Source: Pseudomonas capsici (GTDB lineage: Bacteria > Pseudomonadota > Gammaproteobacteria > Pseudomonadales > Pseudomonadaceae). From it: 64,000 nt of DNA. The stretch is taken from assembly GCF_017165765.1 (NCBI RefSeq), contig NZ_JAFGZD010000009.1, positions 62,001 to 126,000 on the forward strand, in the 5' to 3' direction. The position numbers were made by a program, and so were the translations under genes. Positions 27,032 through 35,211 of the stretch are shown piece after piece. The notes below the pieces were generated by a model. The model made no database searches and was not told the DNA's origin. It saw only the letters and a program-made list of their open reading frames with translations. Positions within the stretch are counted from its first letter, which is position 1, and each line of letters begins with the position of its first letter.

Positions 27032-29503
27032 ATGACCATACCAATCCTCTGCTACCACTGTGCGCTGCCGGTGCCGGCGGGCAGCCGCTTCACTGCCGTG
27101 GTGCTCGGGGAAACCCGCGAGCTGTGCTGCCCGGGATGCCAGGCCGTGGCGCAGGCCATAGTCGCCGGCGGGCTGGAAAGTTACTACAGCCACCGCAGCG
27201 AAACCTCGATCAACCCCGAAAGCCTGCCCGCGCAACTGGTGGATGAGCTGGAACTCTACGACCGTCCCGATGTGCAGGCACCGTTCGTGCGTCATGAAGG
27301 TGAACTGTCCGAAACCACCTTGCTGATCGAAGGCATCAGTTGCGCAGCCTGTGGCTGGCTGATCGAGCGTCACCTGCGCAGCCTGCCAGCCGTTGCCGAG
27401 GCGCAGCTCAACTTGTCCAGCCATCGCCTGCATGTGCGCTGGACCGACAGCCAGTTGCCCCTGAGCCAGTTGCTGAGCGAACTGCGCAGCATCGGCTATG
27501 CCGCCCACCCCTATCAGCCCGATCGAGCCTCGGAGCAACTGGCCAGGGAAAACCGACTGGCCTTGCGCCAACTGGGCGTTGCGGGCCTGCTGTGGTTCCA
27601 GGCGATGATGGCGACCATGGCCACCTGGCCGGAATTCAATATCGACCTCAGCCCCGAGATGCATGCCATCCTGCGCTGGGTTGCGCTGTTTCTGACCACG
27701 CCCATCATCTTCTACAGTTGCGCCCCCTTCTTTCGCGGAGCCCTGCGCGACCTGCGCACCCGCCACCTGACCATGGATGTTTCGGTATCGCTGGCCATCG
27801 GCGGTGCCTATCTGGCCGGTATCTGGACCGCCATCACCGGCACTGGCGAACTGTATTTCGATGCGGCGGGCATGTTCGCGCTGTTTCTGCTGGCGGGTCG
27901 CTATCTGGAGCGCCGCGCCCGGGAACGTACTGCAGCGGCCACCGCTCAACTGGTCAACCTGCTGCCTGCGTCCTGCCTGCGCCTGGACGATGACGACCAG
28001 CCACAACGCATCCTGCTCAGCGAGCTGCGCCTGAACGACCGGATTCTGGTGCATCCCGGTTCGGTCATCGCCGCCGACGGCAAGGTGGTCGAAGGCCAGT
28101 CCAGCGTCGACGAATCGCTGCTGAGCGGCGAATACCTGCCGCAACCGCGCAGCGCTGGCGACGCCGTGACCGCCGGAACTCTGAATATCGAAGGCCCGCT
28201 GACGATTCATGTTCAGGCTCTCGGCCATGAGACCCGTCTCTCGGCCATCGTGCGCCTGCTGGAGCGGGCGCAAACGGAAAAAACCCGGCTGGCGGAAATT
28301 GCCGACCGCGCCGCACAATGGTTCCTGCTGGCTTCGCTGATCAGCGCCGCAGTCATCGGCCTGTGCTGGTGGCAGATCGATGCGCCCCGCGCCTTCTGGA
28401 TTGTCCTGGCAATGCTGGTCGCCACCTGCCCCTGCGCCCTGTCACTGGCAACCCCGACTGCCCTGACCGCCGCCACCGGAACCTTGCACAAGCTCGGTCT
28501 GCTGCTGACCCGCGGGCATGTACTCGAAGGCCTGAACCAGATCGACACAGTGATCTTCGACAAGACCGGCACCCTCACCGAAGGCCGACTCACCCTGCGT
28601 AGCGTCACACCCCTTGGCGCGCTGGATGCCGATACCTGCCTGAGTCTGGCCGCGGCCCTGGAAAACCGTTCGGAACACCCCATCGCCCGAGCCTTCGGGC
28701 GCGCACCGCTGGCCGCAGAAGAGGTGCACAGCACACCGGGCCTTGGCCTGGAAGGCACGGTCGACAACCACCGCCTGCGCATCGGCCAGCCGGGGTTCGT
28801 CTGCGCCCTGAGCGCCAGCGAGATTCCGGCCATGCCCGATGAAGCGGGCCAGTGGTTGCTGCTGGGCGATACCCGTGCGCCCCTGGCATGGCTGGTTCTG
28901 GATGACCGCCTGCGCGAGGATGCCAGCGAACTTGTACAGGCCTGCAAGGCACGGGGCTGGAAAACCCTGCTGCTGTCCGGCGACAGCTCGCCGATGGTCG
29001 CCAGCGTTGCCGCCGAACTGGACATCGACGAGGCGCACGGCGGCCTGCGCCCGGACGAAAAACTGGCCATGCTACAACAGCTGCATGCCCAAGGTCACAA
29101 GGTGCTGATGCTGGGCGATGGCGTCAATGACGTGCCGGTGCTGGCCGCCGCCGATATCAGCATCGCCATGGGTTCGGCTACGGATCTGGCGAAAACCAGC
29201 GCGGATGCGGTGCTGCTGTCCAATCGCTTGCAGGCGCTGGTACAGGCCTTCAGCCTGGCGCGGCGCACACGCCGGGTGATTATCGAAAACCTGCTGTGGG
29301 CCGGGCTGTACAATGGCCTCATGCTGCCGTTCGCGGCGCTGGGCTGGATCACACCTGTCTGGGCAGCGGTCGGCATGTCCATCAGTTCGCTGACGGTTGT
29401 ACTCAATGCCTTGCGCCTGACCCGCCAGCCCGCTACCAAGGCACCCGCGCCCGTCACTCGACCGCCGGTTCCGGAGGTTTTATGCCCGCGCTCTACATCA
29501 TGA
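27032..29503 (+). CDS. ccoI: Copper-translocating P-type ATPase CcoI (FixI)
   Basis: An 823-residue P1B-type ATPase that moves Cu into the periplasm or membrane for the cbb3 active site. It has an N-terminal metal region CYHCALPVP and CCPGCQAV, then a heavy-metal domain with CAACGW near 108. Eight membrane segments include the ion-binding TCPCALS motif near 470. The phosphorylation motif is DKTGTLTEGR near 510, the HP motif SEHPIARAF near 545 and hinge GDGVNDVPVLA near 695. The CPC sequence indicates Cu(I). The ribosome site is weak. The last 22 bases overlap ccoS. Confidence 0.95.
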   Translation: MTIPILCYHCALPVPAGSRFTAVVLGETRELCCPGCQAVAQAIVAGGLESYYSHRSETSINPESLPAQLVDELELYDRPDVQAPFVRHEGELSETTLLIEGISCAACGWLIERHLRSLPAVAEAQLNLSSHRLHVRWTDSQLPLSQLLSELRSIGYAAHPYQPDRASEQLARENRLALRQLGVAGLLWFQAMMATMATWPEFNIDLSPEMHAILRWVALFLTTPIIFYSCAPFFRGALRDLRTRHLTMDVSVSLAIGGAYLAGIWTAITGTGELYFDAAGMFALFLLAGRYLERRARERTAAATAQLVNLLPASCLRLDDDDQPQRILLSELRLNDRILVHPGSVIAADGKVVEGQSSVDESLLSGEYLPQPRSAGDAVTAGTLNIEGPLTIHVQALGHETRLSAIVRLLERAQTEKTRLAEIADRAAQWFLLASLISAAVIGLCWWQIDAPRAFWIVLAMLVATCPCALSLATPTALTAATGTLHKLGLLLTRGHVLEGLNQIDTVIFDKTGTLTEGRLTLRSVTPLGALDADTCLSLAAALENRSEHPIARAFGRAPLAAEEVHSTPGLGLEGTVDNHRLRIGQPGFVCALSASEIPAMPDEAGQWLLLGDTRAPLAWLVLDDRLREDASELVQACKARGWKTLLLSGDSSPMVASVAAELDIDEAHGGLRPDEKLAMLQQLHAQGHKVLMLGDGVNDVPVLAAADISIAMGSATDLAKTSADAVLLSNRLQALVQAFSLARRTRRVIIENLLWAGLYNGLMLPFAALGWITPVWAAVGMSISSLTVVLNALRLTRQPATKAPAPVTRPPVPEVLCPRSTS

Positions 29504-29703
29504 TCCCGGCAGCGCTGCTGCTGGTCGCCATCGCGATCTATGTGTTTTTCTGGGCGGTGGACAGCGGGCAATACGACGACATGGAAGGTCCGGCCCACAG
29601 CATTCTGTTCGACGACCAGGACCCCAACCATCAAGCTGCCCTCGATGAAGCAGCACGCAACAACACACCGTTGAAGCAGGACGAGACAAAGCCCGATGCC
29701 TGA
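29482..29703 (+). CDS. ccoS: cbb3 oxidase maturation protein CcoS
   Basis: A 73-residue single-span protein. MPALYIMIPAALLLVAIAIY is followed by the family stretch FFWAVDSGQYDDMEGPA. CcoS is needed for cofactor insertion in cbb3 oxidase. ATG 29482 lies within the end of ccoI and is preceded by CCGGAGG, a strong ribosome site. Its end overlaps the next gene by 8 bases, so the cluster is tightly coupled. Confidence 0.92.
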   Translation: MPALYIMIPAALLLVAIAIYVFFWAVDSGQYDDMEGPAHSILFDDQDPNHQAALDEAARNNTPLKQDETKPDA

Positions 29704-30379
29704 ACTCGTTCCTCTGCTGCTGTCCGCCCTGATTCTCGGTCTGCTGGGCGGTGGTCATTGCCTGGGCATGTGTGGCGGCCTGATGGGGGCCTTGACCCTG
29801 GCCATTCCCAAGGAACAACGCAGCCGCCGTTTTCGTTTGCTGATGGCCTACAACCTGGGACGCATCTTCAGCTATGCCTGTGCCGGTCTGCTGCTCGGGC
29901 TGGCAGGCTGGGCCGTGGCCAGCAGCCCGCTGGCCATGGCGATGCGAGTCATCGCCGCCCTGCTGCTGATTGCCATGGGCCTGTACCTCGCAGGCTGGTG
30001 GAGCGGCCTGACCCGCATCGAACGCCTGGGACGTGGCCTCTGGCGACACCTCCAACCTGTTGCGACCCGCCTTTTGCCCATATCGAGCCTGCCACGCGCC
30101 ATGCTGCTGGGCGCACTCTGGGGCTGGTTGCCGTGCGGGCTGGTCTACAGCACCCTGCTGTGGGCGGCCAGTCAGGGCAATGCCATGGACAGCGCGCTGC
30201 TCATGCTCGCCTTCGGCCTGGGGACCTGGCCCGTGCTGCTCGCCACCGGGCTGGCCGCCGAACGTACCACGGCGCTGCTGCGCAAGCGCGGCATGCGCAT
30301 GGTCGGCGGGCTGCTGGTGATCCTGTTCGGTCTGTGGACCCTGCCCGGCCCGCATCAGCACTGGCTCATGGGGCATTGA
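29696..30379 (+). CDS. TauE/SafE-like membrane protein linked to cbb3 assembly
   Basis: A 227-residue polytopic protein with about six membrane segments. The N-terminal GGGHCLGMCGGLMGALTLA contains a His-Cys-x3-Cys arrangement plus Met, typical of the 'sulfite exporter TauE/SafE family' proteins that follow ccoS in many proteobacteria. Those proteins are tied to copper handling rather than sulfite export. LGALWGWLPCGLVYSTLLWA near 140 is the second half-repeat. It overlaps ccoS by 8 bases, so it belongs to the ccoGHIS operon. The transported substrate is not determined by the sequence. Confidence 0.85.
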   Translation: MPELVPLLLSALILGLLGGGHCLGMCGGLMGALTLAIPKEQRSRRFRLLMAYNLGRIFSYACAGLLLGLAGWAVASSPLAMAMRVIAALLLIAMGLYLAGWWSGLTRIERLGRGLWRHLQPVATRLLPISSLPRAMLLGALWGWLPCGLVYSTLLWAASQGNAMDSALLMLAFGLGTWPVLLATGLAAERTTALLRKRGMRMVGGLLVILFGLWTLPGPHQHWLMGH

Positions 30380-30419
30380 ACAACACATCACTAGTTTCAT
30401 GACCAGCCTCCGCGCGTAT

Positions 30420-30461
30420 TTGACGCACATCAACACCCGCCCACAGCCAGCTCCGTAGACT
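30420..30461 (+). promoter_or_regulatory. Class II ANR-dependent promoter of hemN
   Basis: TTGAC-GCAC-ATCAA (30420-30433) matches the ANR/FNR consensus at 9 of 10 positions. A -10 hexamer TAGACT lies at 30456-30461, exactly where it should be if the box is centred at -41.5 from a start at 30468. The hemN ATG is 30 bases further on. This is the cleanest regulatory match in the window. Confidence 0.8.
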
Positions 30462-30497
30462 CACCCGCATTGCCAGCCTATCCGGGGGAATGCCCGC

Positions 30498-31880
30498 ATG
30501 CTCGACGCCATTCGTTGGGACTCAGATCTGATCCGCCGCTACGACCTGGCAGGACCTCGCTACACGTCCTACCCAACCGCAGTGCAATTTCACACGCAAG
30601 TCGGCGCCTTCGACCTGCTGCACGCTCTGCGTGACAGTCGCAAGGCCCTGCGACCCTTGTCGCTCTACGTTCATATCCCGTTCTGCGCGAACATTTGCTA
30701 CTACTGCGCCTGTAACAAGGTCGTCACCAAGGATCGCGGTCGGGCCCATGCCTATCTGCAACGGCTCGAACAGGAAATCCAGATGCTGGCCAGCCATCTG
30801 GCACCCGGCCAGGTGGTCGAGCAACTGCATTTCGGCGGCGGCACACCGACCTTTCTCAGCCACGACGAACTGCGCCAGTTGATGGCGAAACTGCGTACCC
30901 ACTTCAATCTGCTCGATGACGACTCAGGCGACTACGGCATCGAAATCGATCCACGCGAAGCCGACTGGTCGACCATGGGCCTGTTGCGCGAACTGGGTTT
31001 CAACCGCGTGAGCCTGGGCGTCCAGGACCTGGACCCGGCCGTCCAGCGCGCCGTCAATCGTCTGCAAAGCCTAGAAGAAACCCGCGCCATCGTCGAAGCC
31101 GCACGCACCCTGCAATTCCGCTCGGTGAACATCGACCTGATCTACGGGCTGCCCAAGCAGACCCTTGAAGCCTTTACCCATACCGTCAACGAAATCATCG
31201 GTCTGCAACCCGATCGCCTGTCGGTTTTCAACTACGCCCACCTGCCGGAACGCTTCATGCCCCAGCGGCGCATCGACAACGCCGACCTGCCCAGCCCGGA
31301 AACCAAGCTGCTGATGCTCGAGCGCACCATCGAGCAACTGACCGGAGCCGGTTATCGCTACATCGGCATGGATCACTTCGCCCTGCCCGACGACGAACTG
31401 GCCGTTGCCCAGGAAGAACTGACCCTGCAGCGCAACTTCCAAGGCTACACCACCCACGGCCATTGCGATCTGATTGGGCTGGGCGTATCGGCCATCAGCC
31501 AGATCGGCGACCTGTACTGCCAGAACAGCAGCGACCTGAGCGACTATCAAGGGCTGCTGGCCAGCGACCAACTGGCAACCAAGCGAGGGCTGGTCTGTAC
31601 CGAGGACGACCGGATCAGACGCGCCGTGATCCAGCAACTGATCTGCCATTTCGACCTCGACTTCAACGAGATCGAACAAACCTTCAACATCGATTTCAGA
31701 GGTTATTTCGACGGGCTGTGGCCACAACTGACCGAAATGGCGCAGGACGGGCTGATCGAACTGACCGCAACCGGCATCAATGTCCTGCCTGCCGGTCGTC
31801 TGCTGGTGCGTTCGGTATGCATGGTGTTCGATGGTTACTTGAACCAGCAGAACCGCCAGCGGTTTTCCCGGGTGATCTGA
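30498..31880 (+). CDS. hemN: Oxygen-independent coproporphyrinogen III oxidase HemN
   Basis: Radical-SAM enzyme that decarboxylates coproporphyrinogen III to protoporphyrinogen IX without oxygen, for haem synthesis under microaerobic conditions. The 460-residue length is that of true HemN. The cluster motif HIPFCANICYYCACNKV (CxxxCxxC) is near residue 60. FGGGTPTFL near 112 is a SAM-contact segment, and NIDLIYGLPKQT near 213 and the C-terminal HemN domain (LICHFDLDFNEIE) are present. GGGGGAA lies upstream of the ATG. Its product supplies haem for the cbb3 oxidases encoded nearby, and an ANR promoter precedes it. Confidence 0.96.
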   Translation: MLDAIRWDSDLIRRYDLAGPRYTSYPTAVQFHTQVGAFDLLHALRDSRKALRPLSLYVHIPFCANICYYCACNKVVTKDRGRAHAYLQRLEQEIQMLASHLAPGQVVEQLHFGGGTPTFLSHDELRQLMAKLRTHFNLLDDDSGDYGIEIDPREADWSTMGLLRELGFNRVSLGVQDLDPAVQRAVNRLQSLEETRAIVEAARTLQFRSVNIDLIYGLPKQTLEAFTHTVNEIIGLQPDRLSVFNYAHLPERFMPQRRIDNADLPSPETKLLMLERTIEQLTGAGYRYIGMDHFALPDDELAVAQEELTLQRNFQGYTTHGHCDLIGLGVSAISQIGDLYCQNSSDLSDYQGLLASDQLATKRGLVCTEDDRIRRAVIQQLICHFDLDFNEIEQTFNIDFRGYFDGLWPQLTEMAQDGLIELTATGINVLPAGRLLVRSVCMVFDGYLNQQNRQRFSRVI

Positions 31881-31885
31881 ACCGC

Positions 31886-32350
31886 TTACATTTTGGCCAT
31901 GACCAGAATCCCGGCCTTGACCTTGTCGGCATCGCTGGCCTGCATCTGGTTCATGAGGTTGGCCATGTCAGCGGTGGAATTGCTCACCTGCCGCTGCAAC
32001 ATGCCCAGCACCGTTTGCAGGGCGGTGGCGCGGGTCTGGCGCTCGTCGTAGCTGAGGGTCTTGTCGTTGAGCACTTCCTGAATCTTGTCCAGGGTTTCCG
32101 CGATTTTCTTTTGCAGTTCGCGAATGGCCTTGAGGATTTTCTGCACCGATTCGGGAAGACCGCTCTGCTCGATATCCGAGTTTTTCGACGACGAAGACGC
32201 CGCGGCCTTGCCTGCACTCGATAAATCTACCTGAATGCCCTTCGTTTCCTTTACAGGTGCCGCTGTTTCGGACGGAGCAAGGGCGACAGGTGTTTGAACC
32301 GAAGCAGTACGGATATTGATGGAGCCGATGATCGGACCTGACAACGACAT
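31886..32350 (-). CDS. Small protein with coiled-coil segment, unknown function
   Basis: A 154-residue product if started at the ATG at 32350 (MSLSGPIIGSINIRT), which has AGCAGG upstream. Earlier in-frame starts at 32404 and 32434 are possible but have poorer sites. After a low-complexity linker (AGKAAASSSSKNS), residues about 65-150 are helical and heptad-like (KILKAIRELQKKIAETLDKIQEVLND, TALQTVLGMLQRQVSNSTADMANLMNQMQ). There is no signal peptide or membrane segment. I recognise no named family. It is convergent with hemN, with stops only 5 bases apart, and divergent from anr. Confidence 0.65.
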   Translation of the reverse strand: MSLSGPIIGSINIRTASVQTPVALAPSETAAPVKETKGIQVDLSSAGKAAASSSSKNSDIEQSGLPESVQKILKAIRELQKKIAETLDKIQEVLNDKTLSYDERQTRATALQTVLGMLQRQVSNSTADMANLMNQMQASDADKVKAGILVMAKM

Positions 32351-32501
32351 GAGAAGACCTGCTCGAAGGTTAAATCTGTGTAAGTTTATCGACACATTCG
32401 ACATAACCTTGATACCAGAGAACACTTCGCGCACTGGTCTAAGCCACTGTGCGTGAGTTACCCTTACGACCTATGTGTGATTTCCCACAAGGAATTAAGT
32501 G

Positions 32502-33236
32502 ATGTCCGAGCCAGTCAAAGTGCGTGCTCATACCCAGGCCCATTGCAAGGACTGTAGCCTCGCGCCGCTCTGTCTGCCGCTGTCGTTGAACCTGGAAGAC
32601 ATGGATGCCCTCGACGAAATTGTCAAGCGTGGCCGCCCGCTGAAAAAAGGCGAATTCCTGTTCCGCCAGGGCGATACCTTCGCCTCCGTCTATGCCGTGC
32701 GCTCCGGTGCCCTGAAAACCTTCAGCATCAGTGACGGCGGTGAAGAACAGCTCACCGGCTTCCACCTGCCCAGCGAACTGGTCGGCATGTCCGGGATGGA
32801 CTCCGAGGCGTACCCGGTTTCGGCCCAGGCACTGGAAACCACGTCGGTCTGCGAAATCCCCTTCGAGCGTCTCGACGAGCTGTCCGTCCAGCTTCCGCAA
32901 CTGCGTCGGCAACTGATGCGCGTCATGAGCCGCGAGATCCGCGATGACCAGCAAATGATGCTGCTACTGTCGAAAAAGACCGCCGACGAGCGCATTGCGA
33001 CCTTCCTGATCAACCTGTCGGCCCGCTTCCGGGCACGTGGTTTCTCGGCCAACCAGTTCCGCCTGAGCATGTCCCGCAACGAAATCGGCAACCATCTGGG
33101 TCTGGCCGTGGAAACCGTGTCCCGCGTATTCACCCGCTTCCAGCAGAATCAGTTGATTGCAGCCGAAGGCAAGGAAATCCATATTCTGGACCCGATCCAG
33201 CTCTGTGCCCTGGCTGGGGGGGCAATGGAAAGTTGA
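32502..33236 (+). CDS. anr: Anaerobic regulator Anr (FNR family)
   Basis: Oxygen-sensing Crp/Fnr transcription factor; an oxygen-labile 4Fe-4S cluster drives dimerisation and binding to TTGAT-N4-ATCAA. The 244 residues match known Anr. N-terminal cluster cysteines lie in [11 protein letters not shown] (Cys15, 18, 24), with the fourth in SVCEIPF near 115. The cyclic-nucleotide-fold roll is at about 35-150. The helix-turn-helix [19 protein letters not shown] near 190-210 has the FNR-type E-T-V-S-R recognition residues. ATG 32502 has AAGGAA upstream; the adjacent GTG at 32499 is less likely. ANR boxes precede the first cco operon, ccoG and hemN in this same window. Confidence 0.97.
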   Translation: MSEPVKVRAHTQAHCKDCSLAPLCLPLSLNLEDMDALDEIVKRGRPLKKGEFLFRQGDTFASVYAVRSGALKTFSISDGGEEQLTGFHLPSELVGMSGMDSEAYPVSAQALETTSVCEIPFERLDELSVQLPQLRRQLMRVMSREIRDDQQMMLLLSKKTADERIATFLINLSARFRARGFSANQFRLSMSRNEIGNHLGLAVETVSRVFTRFQQNQLIAAEGKEIHILDPIQLCALAGGAMES

Positions 33237-33299
33237 AACGTGCGATCCGGGGCGGGTCGGCTTAAACTACCGGCCAACCTTGCCCCCGGATCCCATGTA

Positions 33300-33848
33300 A
33301 TGATTTTCGATGAATTGAGCTTCAAATCCCTGATTCGCCCGGTCGTGGACTTCCCCAAGCCAGGCGTGGTCTTTCGCGACATCACCCCGCTCTTCCAATC
33401 GCCCAAGGCTACACGTCTGGTGATCGACAGCTTCGTGCAGCGTTACATCGACGCCGACTTCAGCCATGTCGGCGTCATGGACGCACGTGGCTTCCTGATC
33501 GGTTCGGTCGTGGCCTATGAACTGAACAAGCCGCTGATCCTGTTCCGCAAACAGGGCAAGCTACCGGCAGACGTGCTGTCCGAGGCCTACCAGACCGAAT
33601 ACGGAGAAGCCTATCTGGAAGTGCATGCCGACAGCCTGTGCGATGGCGACTCGGTGGTGATGTTCGATGACCTGATCGCCACCGGCGGCACCCTGATCGC
33701 AGCCGCCAACCTGATCCGCCGCATGGGCGCACACATTCACGAAGCGGCTGCCATCATCGACCTGCCGGAACTGGGCGGTTCCCAGCGTCTGGTAGACATG
33801 AACATCCCGACCTTCTGCCTGACCAACTTTGCGTTGAACGAGCAGTAA
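33300..33848 (+). CDS. apt: Adenine phosphoribosyltransferase
   Basis: Salvages adenine with PRPP to AMP. The 182-residue product from ATG 33300 ([22 protein letters not shown]) has the standard length; an in-frame start at 33240 would add 20 unrelated residues. The PRPP-binding loop [14 protein letters not shown] is near 122-135, and the hood segment [20 protein letters not shown], with the family's conserved tyrosine-rich loop, is present. It lies 63 bases downstream of anr on the same strand. Confidence 0.96.
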   Translation: MIFDELSFKSLIRPVVDFPKPGVVFRDITPLFQSPKATRLVIDSFVQRYIDADFSHVGVMDARGFLIGSVVAYELNKPLILFRKQGKLPADVLSEAYQTEYGEAYLEVHADSLCDGDSVVMFDDLIATGGTLIAAANLIRRMGAHIHEAAAIIDLPELGGSQRLVDMNIPTFCLTNFALNEQ

Positions 33849-33855
33849 TGGTCTG

Positions 33856-34070
33856 TTCGCGACTGAATTCGCTCCTACAGGTTAATGCCGATCAGTTAAG
33901 ATCATGAATCACTTTGTGGGAGGCAGCTTGCTGGCGACTTGATCGTACAGACGCAGAATATCTGTCGGTTTTCAGGTCTTTTTCGCCAGCAAGCTGCCTC
34001 CTACAAGTTTGTGCATGTCTTAACTGATCAGCATTACTCCTACAGGTTCAGGAGCGAATTCAGTCGCGAA
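33856..34070. repeat. Nested inverted repeat (composite REP-like element)
   Basis: Three concentric inverted repeats fill the 227-base gap between apt and recR. The outer arms, 33856-33876 and 34050-34070, are perfect over 21 bases (TTCGCGACTGAATTCGCTCC...). Middle arms are GATCAGTTAAGA (33890-33901) with TCTTAACTGATC (34018-34029). The inner arms are GTGGGAGGCAGCTTGCTGGC (from 33916) with its near-complement ending at 34004. The inner arm is a Pseudomonas REP-type sequence. It could form a long cruciform or a shared 3' hairpin for the two convergent genes. Confidence 0.85.
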
Positions 34071-34075
34071 AAACC

Positions 34076-34678
34076 TCACAAGGCTATCGGCTTGCGCCCC
34101 GCAAACGAATGGGCCAGTGTCCCGCCATCCACCAGATCCAGCTCGCCACCCAAAGGCACGCCATGGGCGATGCGTGAAGCGATCAGGCCTTTTTCGTTGA
34201 GCAACTGGGCGATGTAATGCGCCGTGGCCTCACCTTCCACCGTCGGGTTTGTGGCCAGAATCACTTCCGTAAACGTGCCCTGCTCATTGATGCGCTCCAG
34301 CAATTGCGGGATGCCGATGGCTTCAGGCCCGAGCCCGTCGAGCGGCGACAGGTGACCCTTGAGCACGAAGTAACGACCGCGGTAGCCGGTCTGCTCCACC
34401 GCATAGACATCCGTCGGCCCTTCGACCACGCACAGCAGCGTGTCGTCGCGGCGCGGGTCGGCGCATTGCGGGCACAGGTCTTCTTCGGTCAGGGTGCGGC
34501 ATGCACGGCAGTGCCCGACACCTTCCATGGCCTGGCTCAATGCCAGTGCGAGGCGCGAACCACCGCTGCGGTCCCGCTCCAGCAACTGCAACGCCATGCG
34601 TTGAGCGGTTTTCTGACCGACACCCGGCAGCACGCGGAAGGCATCGATCAGTTGGCGAATCAGGGGGCTGAAGCTCAT
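34076..34678 (-). CDS. recR: Recombination mediator RecR
   Basis: A 200-residue partner of RecO and RecF that helps load RecA on gapped DNA. It has the N-terminal helix-hairpin-helix ([17 protein letters not shown]), zinc finger [16 protein letters not shown] near 57-72, and a Toprim domain with [18 protein letters not shown] near 83 and [16 protein letters not shown] near 142. Walker-B-like end residues are normal. It lies downstream of ybaB on the same strand, but a terminator at 34775 separates them. Confidence 0.97.
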   Translation of the reverse strand: MSFSPLIRQLIDAFRVLPGVGQKTAQRMALQLLERDRSGGSRLALALSQAMEGVGHCRACRTLTEEDLCPQCADPRRDDTLLCVVEGPTDVYAVEQTGYRGRYFVLKGHLSPLDGLGPEAIGIPQLLERINEQGTFTEVILATNPTVEGEATAHYIAQLLNEKGLIASRIAHGVPLGGELDLVDGGTLAHSFAGRKPIAL

Positions 34679-34773
34679 GGAGAAAGGTCCGACAAAAACA
34701 CAAGACGCGGTTTATACCCGTGCCTTGCAGTGAGCGTCAATTCGCGCTCTGCCAAATGCAGACCATTCGCGAA

Positions 34774-34801
34774 CAAAAATGCCAGGCACTGGGCCTGGCA
34801 T
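34774..34801 (-). terminator. Terminator between ybaB and recR
   Basis: On the minus strand a 9-base perfect stem ATGCCAGGC / GCCTGGCAT with 4-base loop is followed by a T-run (CATTTTTGTT), 23 bases after the ybaB stop codon. It would make recR partly independent of dnaX-ybaB. Confidence 0.82.
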
Positions 34802-34823
34802 CGATCGGTGCAGAGAAGCGCTT

Positions 34824-35150
34824 TTAGAAAGGCAGCTTCATGCCCGGTGGCAATTGCATGCCGGCGGTCATGCTGGCGGTCTTTTCCTGGCTGGCCTGCT
34901 CGACCTTGCGCACGGCGTCGTTGACGGCGGCAGCCACCAGGTCTTCCAGCACTTCCTTGTCTTCCTGCATCAGGCTGTCATCCAGAGTGATGCGTTTGAC
35001 GTCATGACGACCGGTCATCACCACGCTCACCAGGCCTGCGCCCGACTGGCCGGTCACTTCCGCGTTGGCCAGCTCTTCCTGCATCTTGGCCATTTTTTCC
35101 TGCATTTGCTGCGCCTGCTTCATCAGGCCAGCCATGCCACCTTTCATCAT
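34824..35150 (-). CDS. YbaB/EbfC-family nucleoid-associated protein
   Basis: A 108-residue DNA-binding protein of the YbaB family. The N-terminal helix [20 protein letters not shown] is followed by the conserved [17 protein letters not shown] strand block and a C-terminal helix. A strong GAGGAG ribosome site precedes the ATG at 35150. It lies between dnaX and recR, the usual dnaX-ybaB-recR order. Confidence 0.95.
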   Translation of the reverse strand: MMKGGMAGLMKQAQQMQEKMAKMQEELANAEVTGQSGAGLVSVVMTGRHDVKRITLDDSLMQEDKEVLEDLVAAAVNDAVRKVEQASQEKTASMTAGMQLPPGMKLPF

Positions 35151-35211
35151 GGGATATCTCCTCGAAAATGGATGGTTCGTTTGCGCAACGCCACAGGCGT
35201 CGAGCCGTCGG

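Noticed and set aside
32406..32419. Possible ANR box upstream of anr (TTGAT-ACCA-GAGAA)
   Set aside because: Only one half-site fits (7 of 10) and no matching -10 at the right distance was seen.
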